The notes under the pieces were generated by a model. The model had not been told where the DNA came from. It was given only the letters and a program-made list of their open reading frames with translations, and did not search any database. From Vigna angularis (Eukaryota; Streptophyta; Magnoliopsida; Fabales; Fabaceae): 64,000 nucleotides of DNA. A program made the position numbers and the translations under genes. The DNA lies in the NCBI RefSeq assembly GCF_016808095.1, contig NC_068974.1:15996001-16060000 (forward strand), in the 5' to 3' direction. Below, one piece after another: positions 21,179-31,769 of the stretch. Positions within the stretch are counted from its first letter, which is position 1. Every line of letters starts with the position of its first letter.

Positions 21179-22502
21179 CCTAGTTAGTTATATGATTTTT
21201 TGATTATTTAAGACTTGTGAACAAATTCTTGTGGTTTTAAATGCAAAAGACAATAATTAAATATGTATGCATGAGTTTGATCAATGGCAAAAAGGAACAC
21301 AAACACGGAATGAATTATATGGATGAGTATGTTGTTGGGCTAATCAATTTCATCTTATCCACTCTCATATACTTTAGGAATTCATCATTCTTTTCATCAA
21401 CGTTAATGCCACTCTCTAAATCACCTTGCAAGAAGGCCTATCCTTAATTACGAGTTCATACAATTCCTAGCATCCCTAATAATTAATTCTGAAGTGCAGA
21501 AGCTTAACGGCAACCAACCCTCATATTCCTATGTCTAGGCAATATGCTATTGGGAGAAATTCCCCGGATCTAGATTTCCCCGTACGTTCCCATATCGACA
21601 AAATCAATAATCATGGCATTGAATGAGTTAAACAATGCATGCTTTGAGCAAAGAGGAAAAACCCTAACTAATGATGAAAGAAAGCATGTATCTCAAATAA
21701 GATGTTTAAACACTAATTCCATATATGAGAGTTTCACAAGATTACATTGATTCCCCAACAACAAGAAGGGTTTAGTTCACCATATTCATGGTGAAACTAG
21801 ATGAACAATAATGAAAGAATGAAAGATAGAACCCTAGAAAGAGAAGAGGAGAGTCGTCACCATCTCCTAATCTACCCCCAAGGGGTGAAAAGTGTGTTTC
21901 TACTTCCTTCCAGCCAAAGATACAAACCCTAGGACGTCTTAAAGCTTATATACTATTATAAAAATACAGAAAATTAGGCCCAAGCCCATAAAAGTTACAG
22001 AAAACCGGTCCAAGCCCATTTAGAATGGCGCTCAGCAGTATTTTACCACTGAGCGGTACTATCGCATGATCCATTTTGCCCCCAACTGCTGTTTTGCCCC
22101 TCAGCGGTGATTTCAGCACCTAAAAACTGTCGCTCAGCGCCAAATTACCGCTCAGCGCCACTCGGTCGCACTTTTTCTGCATTCTGGTTGACTTTTCAGC
22201 ATTCTGGTTGACTGTTGACTTATTTGGTTGATTGGTTGACTTTTCTGGTTGACTGGTTGACTTTTCTGGTTTCTAGTTGACTTTTCAGCACTCAAATCAT
22301 TCAGTACTTCAATTCTTCTTTCAAATCATTCAATTAGCCTACAAAATCAAGGGAATCTTGCACAAAACCATTAAATTCACCTTTAACTCTCTGATTCACA
22401 AAACTAAAGAAAAAATGTTAGTTCAAGCTAGTTTCTAAGTCTTAAGGGTTGCTTTTGGTATCAATTTTAAGCATAAAAATAACAGTTTTTCAACTGTTAT
22501 CA
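21166..22502 (-). repeat. Athila-like LTR, inverted and lacking its last ~110 bp
   Basis: Reverse complement starts TGATAACAGTTG at 22502 and follows the 18746 LTR through landmarks such as CTTGCAAGGTGATTTAGAGA, stopping at GTCCTTT where it joins gag. It contains a TTGAC-rich block absent from the 18746 LTR. Confidence 0.85.
22188..22285 (+). promoter_or_regulatory. Array of TTGACT words (W-box-like) in an LTR U3
   Basis: Seven TTGACT occurrences in about 95 bp, mostly in the repeat GGTTGACTTTTCTGG. TTGAC is the core of the WRKY-factor W-box. The cluster lies in the U3 part of the inverted LTR, so it could make this LTR stress-responsive. Binding is inference. Confidence 0.5.
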
Positions 22503-22895
22503 TATGGTAAGGTTGTGACTAGGATAATCTAAGTTGTGATATTTTGATATTGAAATTTTATGCTATGTTAGGTTCTTAGTTACTCACCCTTTCCTTTTGT
22601 GATTGTGGTTCCACCTACGATGATCGTACTTGTACGGAAGTAGATGGCGTTGCAGATGAGACAGAGATGAAGTAGCATGACGAGAGTTATGGGAATAACC
22701 ATGGGGGACTTACCATGTTTTAAAGTAATTTTATGTCTTCGAATAATGAATTTGATATTTGTAAGGTTTTAAACTTATGTTGTAAGACGCTTAGACTTTT
22801 GATGGTTTAGTTCCGCGATGTTAATTAAAAAAAAAAACTGGCATAAAAATTTGGATTTTGTTATTTTCTAGTGGCACTCCGTAAGGGGTGTTACA
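22503..22895 (+). repeat. 3' end of a Tekay-like gypsy LTR, truncated
   Basis: Plus-sense fragment ending GGGGTGTTACA. Internal stretch GATGATCGTACTTGTACGG resembles the corresponding part of the Tekay LTRs at 45261 and 52453 in reverse. It was cut on its left by the Athila-like insertion. Confidence 0.6.
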
Positions 22896-24577
22896 AACAT
22901 CACCAAGGTTTTTGCTTTCTTTCCCTTGCTTTACTGTCTCACTAGCTTTTGTCCATTTTATTACTTCTTTCTCTGCTGGAAACAAGGAATTATCCAACTT
23001 TCTATTTCTTTTTATTGTTTATGCTGTCACTAATTTATAAATGATTCATTGTATATAATTACCCCCCATAGTTTTATTAATTTTTCATGATTAATTGTAT
23101 ATAATGTGGTTAAAGGCTTTATCAGTTGTCATTTTCTGGATCAAGATTAAGCTATATCTACTCTTATAAGTAATTGAAATTCATCTCCTCAAGTATATAC
23201 ATGATTATATTTACTAATCCCAACTCAAGTAATTGAAATTCATCTCTAATTTTAGTTTGTGTTTCTGGTTTCCATCTTTTAAGTTTGTTTAGTTTAGATT
23301 GAATAAAGAAAGGTTATTAGCTTTATTCTTTTAAAAAGAAAATAAAATAAAAACATAGTTGTTTCTTCCATAAACTAACTTATGGACTTACACCTTCATA
23401 AAATATTTTTCATGTAACCCTTTTTAAAAACTTTTACACTTTCTCTCAATCCATTTTCTCTTCTTACTCTTTCTTGCAATAAGTATTCAAAACAAATGCA
23501 TTCACTACTGTTTTAATGTTCATGTATTTTGTATAGAACCACTGGCCTATACCAATAGTTTCAAAATTTTGCAATCATGATTTTAGAGACAGGTTATTAG
23601 CTTTTGTCGAAAGTCAAGTGTGCACTTCTACTGGAGCTCTAATTTTGAGAATACTTGGTGGGGTATGATGTTCCTGTAGTTTTTGCCTTGTTATTTTGGT
23701 ATTTTCATTTTATGTAATTGATTTCAGTTATTTGACCTACTGTTAGATGAAAAAAAGCAGAAAAAGAATATATTCTTCCTTATTTCACCACTTAAAGTCT
23801 TGTCTTGCAGAAAACAAGAGGCTTCTTCACTTGCTGCTAATTGAGAATCCAAAAGTAAAATTGAATTGAAAATTGGAAAATTCTATGAAAACTTTGAAAA
23901 GTTTTGTACTTGCTCGTATTAAATATTAATATGAATTTGTTCCGTTCTTATTCAGGAGTGCCATTAAGCATTAAGGTCAAGATCAAGAAAATAAAAAAAC
24001 TTATCATGGTTTCACCAAATCATCATCACCCATTGTCTTAACTCCCACACCCTTTTTCACATTCTAGGTAATATAATTTACTAACTTTGTTGTGCACTTT
24101 GGAATAAGTACTTTCATTTTAACTTGTCTTCTAGCTTTTCAAGATAGAAACATTGTATTCATGAGTGAAGTTGTCTTTGATGAATGATTATCTTCGAAAT
24201 TTGATTAGTCATCATTGTGTGTACCCTTGATTCTTTGGATGAGATACAGTAATTGTTGACACAAACTAAATGGTGTAATTGTTGACACAAACTTATTTTT
24301 ACTTTGTGAATAATTTCATTTTCATTAGGAACTGTTTCCTATTATTTTGGTTAAGGATTTTTCTTTATCAGATGATGCTAGAAGTATAAGATGTGAGAAT
24401 ATGAGACTAAAGTCAATGAGACATAAGAAAGGTAGAATGATGAAAATAATGAGTGACATGTTGGACCAGAAGCCACTCAATTTGCACCCTTCTTTTTCTG
24501 CTTCAATTGACCACTTTAATTGTTGTTTTGGTGTATTTAATTAAATTTCATTTTCAATTTTTTGTTAAAACAGGTTT
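22896..24577. other. AT-rich DNA between CACTA remnants, no gene assigned
   Basis: Poly-T and poly-A rich with acceptor-like tracts (for example before 24578). A small direct duplication of AATTGTTGACACAAACT lies near 24253 and 24278. It is probably intron or subterminal DNA of the CACTA element whose accessory gene follows. No protein match is seen. Confidence 0.5.
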
Positions 24578-27299
24578 ATGGTTGATCCATCTACACCTAC
24601 ACCACCACAAAGTGAGGACCAAAGTCAATCGTCTACCCAACCCAAGTGTAGACGTGCGACTAGGGTAAAAGACTTGACTGTTAGTCGTAATGCTAATCAG
24701 AAATTGCCCATTCAATTTGATGAGTACAGGAAAAGTTATTGGAGACAACCGTGCAAGATTCACTAGCTTTGTGGCCTTACTTGATAGAAGTAAGGTTAGT
24801 ATTCTTATTGACAAATGGGACCATGTTCCTGAAGAAGTAAAGAACCAAATATGGCAAACTATCATGGTAAGAAAATCTTAACTTAACTTCCACAATTATT
24901 AGAAAATTTGTAAATATAACATTCATGTACCTATTATGTAGCTAACATATGACATCCCAAACAACAAATTATTGAGAAATAAATGGATATGATATGCTGG
25001 GCAACGGTGGAGGGGTTTTAAGACTGACCTTACTAGTCGGTATATTTATGGTAAGTTAAGTCACAAGAATCCTTGTGAGATATATCAGTTCCTTGATTAG
25101 GAAACGTGGCAGGCTTTTCGGGACAAACGATTAGAACATATCTTTCAGGTAAATTTAATGTTTTATTTATGATTTGATATTCATTTTTTCTGTTTCATAA
25201 TTTGTTATTAATTTTTTATGTCATATGTTTGAAATAGGAAAAGAGAAAAGTTGCACAAGACCTTCAGAAAAATAATCTCCACCCACACAGAGTGTCTCGT
25301 GGGGGATATGATAGGTTAGAGGAGATTATGATCCGTGAGGCCTCTTCCTTAGCTACCGATGATGGGTCAGATTTGAGTAAGATTTCTCCACCTCCACGTC
25401 ATGAGAAATGGAAGAGAGCTCGCACTAAGCCATCAAGAGAATACACTTCTGAAGAAACTCGACTTGTAGCGAAGAAGATTGTTAGAAACTCATAAGAAGC
25501 CTAATTTTAATTTTAATTCTGTAGATATATTTTTTGGCATATATTCTGTAATAGATGGACTAAAATACTATTTTTTCAGGATGACTTAGTGGAAAAAAAG
25601 CTTTCAAGGGTCATTCACTCAAGAAGGCCGAGATGACATATTAGCGGTTGCCATTGGACGTTCAGAGCATCCAGGATATATTCGTGGTGTTGGACAAGGG
25701 GTAGGACTCAAGCAATTCGTTGGTGGTCCTACTCGAAAGGTTACTTTAGCAAAACTTAGTGAATCCTATTAAAAGGTGTTAAGGAATGAGTTATTGTCAG
25801 AAATCAAATCAGAGATAGCATCCTTAGGTTTGGCTATTCAAGGTCCACCAAAGGGGGCTTCCTATGTTGCTAGCACAAAGGGGAGTTGTCCTCTTCTTGA
25901 GGAATCAGGGGATGGTGTTGATGTCCCTGTTGATTGTGAATTGTATGTTGATGATCCCCACTGGCATTTGGTGGCTTTAGGTAAATTTAACACAAGTGTA
26001 TCATTGTTGAATAATTTAACACAAGTGTATCATTGCTGAATCATTGAAATCTGCATCCACATTCCTGATATTGAATCATTTTGAAATCTGCATTTAGCCT
26101 TTAAACCACAATGTTGCCTATACTTGCAGCCTCTCTATACTTGTTGCCTCTCTATATATGTGCTAAGTAAGTCATTTATACCATTTTACTCAACAATTGT
26201 CATCTTTTTTGTGTCTTAGTTAAAATATATAATTTGGGAAGCACCATCCACCACGAGGCTATTAAAGATGATATGTTGCGAGTGGTGGTTGTAGATATTA
26301 AAGATTCTTCTGCTCGTGTTCCTCTGCCTAGTGAGGAAGTTCAAACAGTGGGACAAGCTCCATGAAATTTTATCATTTGGCCAGCTAGATTGGCAAAGCC
26401 AATTTTAGTAAGTATCTATATTCATATTTGCCTTAGTTACTTATGTATTTGTTGTATTTGGATGCATATAATATTGGACTTATTTTGTGGTCAAATGTAG
26501 GACGTTTCTAAGAATACAAACATTGTTACACCTCCTCAACCACAATTGTCTCCTCTCCAACAACTTGGTGCAGTGGTAATCACAATGGGGAATAAAACTA
26601 TTGAGATAGATATGCCTCCTGAACTCACATGCAAGACTACTACCACCACTTTATTTGTATGTCATAGGGATATTTGTGAAATTTTCATTGGTGTCGCAAC
26701 CGGAATCGCGACGGGACGACGATCCAAAAAAAACGGGTTTTAGAAAAGAGATTTTGGAGTCGCCACCATAGTTTATTATGGAAAACTACGGAAAAACCAT
26801 AAAATAATAAGACACGGTCCACGAAAACCAGATTCTGGGTTCGGGAGTCGGTTACGTGTAGGGAAGGTATTAGCACCCTACAACGCCTGCCCGAAGGCAA
26901 TACCTTTAACTAAATGCACGAATATGATGTGGTTTTCAAAATGTTTAACTATTCCCTAAAATAAAATTCTAAATAAACAAAATATATTTTTTTAGTTTTT
27001 TGGGCCCGACAAGGATTGACCTTGCTCCTACGTATTCGCATTCAAAATGAGAAATCAGGGTTACGTAGTTCTTTTGAATCTATTTGAGAAATTTGTTTTG
27101 AAATTGTTTGAAAATTTTGTTTGGAAATGATTTTGGATTTTTGGGAAGTGAACCTGACAAGGACTAGCCTTGCTCCTACGTATCTCCAATCTCGATGGAG
27201 AATCAAGGATCACGTAGTTCTGGCTAGGAAGATTGTTTGTTGTTTAAAATTGCTGATGTTTTTGGGTTTTTTGAAGATTTTATACTTTTTTTTGTATTT

Positions 27300-27815
27300 T
27301 ACTTAAGGAAAAGAAAAGGTTTTTAGCACAAGGACGATGCGCGCGATCACACATGTGCCTAAACCTTTAAAACATATTTTTTGTAATTTTATTTAAGAAA
27401 AAGAAAAGGTTTTTAGCACAAGGACGACGCGAGCGGTCACACGTGTGCTTAACCTACATATTTTTTGTAATTTTATAAAAGAAAGGGAAAAGGTTTTTAG
27501 CACGAGGACGATGCGAGCGATCACACACGTGCCTAACCCTTAAAATATATTTTTTATAATTTTAATTAAGAAAGAGAAAAGGTTTTCAGCGCAAGGACGA
27601 TGCGTGCGATCACACATGTGCCAAAACCTTTAAAACATATTTTTTGTAATTTTAATTAAGAAAGGGAAAAGGTTTTTAGCACAAGGACGATGCGTGCGAT
27701 CACACATGTGCCTAAACCTTTAAAATATATTTTTATAATTTTAGGAAAGAAGAAGAAAAGGTTTTAGCACAAGGACGATGCGTGTGATCACACATGTGCC
27801 TAAACCTTTTATAAC
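27300..27815 (+). repeat. Tandem array, ~6 copies of a ~90-bp unit
   Basis: Each unit holds AGGTTTTTAGCACAAGGACG followed by ATGCGTGCGATCACACATGT and CCTAAACC, then an AT spacer. Units start near 27318, 27409, 27491, 27580, 27674 and 27760. It lies inside the solo LTR. TGCGnGCGATCACAC is partly palindromic with the following GTGTG. Confidence 0.9.
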
Positions 27816-28004
27816 ATATTTTTGTAAATTTTATTTTTTATGTGTATATAAGTAAAATTATTATATATATATTTTGAAATAAGTGAATATTTAAATAAAA
27901 TAAAATAAAATAAAATGAAATGAAATAAGATGAATAAAAAGGCAAATAAATAAATAAATAATAAAAAAAACAACAAAATGGGGGTGCCAAAATAAATAAA
28001 AAGG

Positions 28005-28640
28005 GGTGTCGAACGGTCGGTCGAAAAGTTTGGATAACGAGCGCTCGTTCGTTTGGATAACGAGCGCTCGTTGGTGAGAAGGTTGAACGGACGCCGGGAA
28101 GGGAGGCTTAATGACTAGCGCTCGTTCGTTTGGATGACGAGCGCTCGTTAGTGAGAAGGTTGAACGGACGCCGGGAAAGGAGGCTTAATGACGAGCGCTC
28201 GTTGGGGACGAGCGTTCGATGGGGAGTTGGCGAACGGATGCTGGGAAATGGGCCGAATACAAGCGCTCGTTGGGGACGAGCGTTCGTTGGGGAATGACGA
28301 ACGAATGCTGGGAAATGGGCCGAATACAAGCGCTCGTTGGGGAATTGGCGAACGGACGCTGGGAAACGGGCTAAATGACGAGCGCTCGTTGGGGGACGAG
28401 CGTTCGTTGGGGAATGACGAACGGATGCTGGGAAAATTGGCCGAATGACGAGCGCTCTTTGGGGACGAGCGTTCGTTGGGGAATGGGCGAACGGACGCTG
28501 GGAAACGGGATAAATGACGAGCGCTCGTTAGGGGACGAGCGTTCGTTGGGGGACGAGCGTTCGTTGGGGAATGGTCACCAAACGGTCCGTCCAAGAAGTG
28601 GCCGGACGGACGTTCGGTGAGGAGGTAGACGACGAACGTT
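28005..28640 (+). repeat. CpG-rich tandem array (GACGAGCGCTCGTT units)
   Basis: Many imperfect units built from GACGAGCGCTCGTTGGGG, GACGAGCGTTCGTTGGGG and GAACGGACGCTGGGAAA. AGCGCT and ACGAGCGCTCGT are perfect palindromes. Open frames on both strands here are repeat artefacts. It sits in the solo LTR upstream of a TATA-like ATATTTATGG near 28662, so probably U3. Confidence 0.9.
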
Positions 28641-30233
28641 CGAAAAAGGCTTAACGTGCGCATATTTATGGGCTTGGCCCACCGGGGTAGTTTCTAACCT
28701 AGAATTCCCTTAGGGGTTCTGCCTTCCCATTCTCATTCACTCATACTCAGCTCCTCCAGAGACTCAAGGTCTCTTTTCCCCCGAAGGTTCGCCGCCGCTA
28801 CACTCTGAACTGGCCACCGTCACTGCCTCCAGCCAAAACCAGCCGTCGCGAGTTGCTTCCGATTTCTCTCCCTCTCTTCTCCTCGTCGCGCACGACGGAG
28901 GAACTCTAGCGTCCCTGTGCCATGCCGTCGCTGCCCTCGACAGAGCCACCGCCACCACGGTCGGACCTACCACTACCGGTGGTTATGCCGAAAAATGCTT
29001 GGGATTTTAGAAGTTTTGATCTGCTGTTGTGGTGTGCTTTATGGTTTCTGTTGTGTGCGTGTGTTTCCCATTCAAAGATTCAACTCCCTCGGTGGTGATT
29101 AGAGATGAGAGAAGGCTTGATGGCTTAGTCCCAATATCTGGTTTGGCTGTTAGTTTCATTTGAAGCAAGTGAAGGTTGAATAGAGCACGGGAACCTGTTG
29201 GTTTCATTTTGCAGTGTTTTCTGTGAGTTTCTCACTTAATGATTCAATTTTATTGTCGATTGGAGTGAACAGAGGCGCTGAAGGCTATGGAAAATGGGAG
29301 AGCTCGTGATGCTCGGTGGTTACGAAACGGATTGACACCAAAGGGATTTTTCAGAGCTCCAATGTGCAGGGGTGCTTAGGAAAAAGGTGATGAAGGTTTT
29401 CGGTAAGAATGGAGAATGGAGAAAGGGAAAGACTCCTACCACAATACATACCCAAACAAAGCGACCTCAAGCATAAAATGAAATAATGCAGCAAGCAAGC
29501 TTACATGACTATGTCTACACGAGTGAGCAAGGTGTACTTACCTCTTGGAGCTCTGCTTGCCTTCGTCAGCTTCGTCTCCAGTGATCTCTCCCCTTCTTCC
29601 TAGCCGACCTCTTTCTTTCTTTGCGGGTGAAAAAATGCTGGATGCTCTGGATGATGATCGAAGATGAAGGTCCGAAGAAGCAGTGTCCAATCCTCCTCTC
29701 CTTTCTCTCCAAAACCAGAATAATAATCCCCTCCCTCTGCTCTCTCTCCATGTGTTTTTGATCCTTCTCTGTGACCCGTATCAAAATCCCCTTGTACCGA
29801 TCTCGTACATCCCAAAACGTCTCTGCCATCCCAAAACGTCTCTGCCATCATCCGCGTACTCTGTAAAACGGTTTCTGCTCCCCTTCATTCCAACATCACG
29901 ACCTTGTCCCCCAATCAGAAACCTTCTTTTCCCTTTTTCATCATTTTTACTAAAAGACAAAAATGTCTTTTTCTCTTTTTTTTTTTTAGTTATATAATAT
30001 TAGAACAAAATAGAATATAAATGGAATAAAACTAAAAAAAAAAACAAAAACAAAAATACAAATAAAAATAAAATAAAATAATAATAATAATAATAATAAA
30101 AAGAGAAGAAAAGAAAAAGAATAAGTAAAGTGAGAAATAAAAGTAAAAATAAAAATAAAAATAAAAATAAAAATAGGAACATAAGCTACAGTAAAAGCCA
30201 AAAAATCAATCTGGACGAAATTTGGTATTGACA
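28641..30233. other. Rest of the solo LTR, no gene
   Basis: Holds a likely promoter and transcribed region of the LTR, a pyrimidine-rich stretch 29560-29990, and A-rich low-complexity DNA 30010-30180. Open frames of 60-104 codons have low-complexity composition and are rejected as genes. Confidence 0.6.
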
Positions 30234-31329
30234 ATTGGTAATGATCTCCTCTCTACAACAATTCTACAACTTTGGAATTTGTAAGTAAACCTTCACAAAC
30301 CATGAAAATACTATCATATTGCATTCGTGTATTTATTTTAACATTATTTGTTCATATTGAAGGTATTTGCATCACCTCTGCATCGAGAGAAGGAATGCTA
30401 CTATCTATGGATTTCTTGATCCTGTTATAATTCAAAGTGTAGGAAATAAATCTAAGGAGGTACAAAAGTACTTGATAGAAATGTTTGAAAAAGCTGGTAA
30501 AAAGGTCTATTTAGCACCTTACTTTCATAAGTAAGTACATAATTTTTAATTTTTCATGACTAGTTTAAAAGTTTCTTTTAATTAATATTATTCTAACTTT
30601 TAGGGGTCATTGGCAACTGCTAGTTATTGTTCTTGATCGTTCTCTTGTAGTTCTCTTATGTTCCTTGCATAAGAAAGCTAACACATTGTCCATCAAAAAT
30701 ATATTAGAGGTGTAAGTTTTCCTTTCTATTTTGATTCCTTCCTATATTATTATTATGATGTAATGGATGTCTAACTTTTGTATAGGTCTTTGGAAGCTTA
30801 TTCAAGGTTGTGGGGTGTTCCATCTGTTTCTAGGAAGAAGATGCAAATAATCACACCTAATATAAGAGAAATTGAACTTCCTTTGTTTTGTGTTTTATGA
30901 TTGTTATTTTTATGAGGAATTGGATGTGTTGTTGGTTTTGTAAAATTTGGTTTAGCAAAATATACAGAGCTACATGGTGCAAAGGCTAGCTAGAGTTTAA
31001 TCTGATATTTTGTGTCTTTGGTTTGAATGAGTCTTCATTATTTGTATTTAATTTGTAGTGTCGACGTCAATTGGGCAGCTGTGAGTATGGGTATTATGTA
31101 ATGAAACACATGCATACCATTATTTGTACAAACTAAATAAGGTATTAAAATAAGGTATTAAAATACTAACTAAATACTTATCCAAATATTCATTACAATA
31201 TTGTTTTAACTCTATTTATAGATCTTTAATGATTCATCTCCCACGAAAGCTGCAGACATTGAAGACATTAGAATGAACTGGGCTTCTTTTATTTTAAGTG
31301 TTAGTAGAAACTTGGCTACAATTAAATAG

Positions 31330-31769
31330 TGTATGTACATTAATGTAATATTTGGATTTAATATATAGTTTCATGTATAAATGATGTATTAAATATTAGA
31401 CTATTTAATATTTGAAATGAATTATATTTTGTTAGTTTCATTAAATTTGTTTATTTGAAGCTAAATTGATTATAAATTGATTGAATGAGATGTATTATTA
31501 TAATTTCATGGGATGTCAAATGTAATAATCAATTTTTTTTTAAAAAAATATATGTTATAACTTACTAAGCAATGTACGTTATGGTACGTTGATCGCATAT
31601 TATAACGTACAATAATATATATGTAATAATATATAAACTGTGCACGTACTTCAGAAACGTAAATTTCTCCTATGTTATAAAATAGGGCACCATGGAATTG
31701 CGTCCAATAACATAGGGCACCACCATGTGACCTCCCTTTGAGATCCATGGAATTACGTCCATCAACCAT
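31330..31769. other. AT-rich DNA after the CACTA gene, no CACTA terminus found
   Basis: AT-rich. Two related segments, AGGGCACCATGGAATTGCGTCC (31684-31705) and the GGGCACC...CATGGAATTACGTCC pieces further on (to about 31760), form a local imperfect duplication. I found no CACTA-type end here. Confidence 0.5.

Larger units (their letters stand above)
18746..22502 (+). mobile_element. Athila-like gypsy remnant: LTR, gag, then inverted LTR
   Basis: Order is plus-sense LTR (18746-20041), primer site, partial gag (to about 21165), then a minus-sense, slightly truncated LTR (21166-22502). The two LTRs face each other, which is not a normal element. No matching 5-bp target duplication is seen outside (GATAC versus TATGG). 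pol is absent. The structure looks like an aberrant reverse-transcription or autointegration product, or a later inversion-deletion. Confidence 0.8.
26692..30233. mobile_element. Solo LTR, 3542 bp, large gypsy family
   Basis: Starts TGTCGCAACCGG and ends GGTATTGACA (TG...CA), flanked by the 5-bp direct repeat ATTGG (26687-26691 and 30234-30238). Removing it leaves the surrounding coding frame continuous, which fixes the boundaries. The first 230 bp (GAGTCGCCACC, GGGAAGGTATTAGCACCC, CCTGCCCGAAGGCA) are typical of very long legume LTRs of the Ogre/Tat kind. No gag or pol and no second LTR, hence solo LTR. Family name is my inference. Confidence 0.82.
24578..31329 (+). pseudogene. CACTA accessory gene: Transposase_24-like region plus C48 (Ulp1-like) peptidase
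   Basis: Exon pieces in order: 24578-24866 (MVDPSTPTPPQ, KLPIQFDEY, VPEEVKNQIWQTIM; one-base frame change near 24730); 24942-25148 (LTYDIPNNKLL, RGFKTDLTSRYIYG; in-frame TGA and TAG); 25239-25494 (RGGYDRLEEIM); 25580-26039 (DDILAVAIGRSEHPG, VDDPHWHLVALGKF); 26219-26691; 30234-30290; 30363-30530 (peptidase N-part, YLIEMFEKAGKK...APYFHK); 30604-30711 (GHWQLLVIVLDRS, the catalytic-His region); 30787-30899; 31060-31140 (GSCEYGYYVM, the catalytic-Cys region); 31222-31329 (IRMNWASFIL, TAA). This Transposase_24 plus Ulp1 layout is known from CACTA elements. A 3.5-kb solo LTR sits inside the coding sequence at 26692. Multiple nonsense lesions. Confidence 0.8.

Noticed and set aside
18746..22502. Treating the two facing LTRs as an ordinary full-length element
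   Set aside because: They are in opposite orientation, lack pol, and have no matching target duplication.
28108..28663. Long open frames on both strands with repeated NERSS / RWGDERSLG peptides
   Set aside because: They are translations of the GACGAGCGCTCGTT tandem array; both strands are open because the repeat lacks stops.
29986..30234. Phe/Leu/Ile-rich minus-strand frames that look like membrane proteins
   Set aside because: They translate A-rich low-complexity DNA at the end of the solo LTR.
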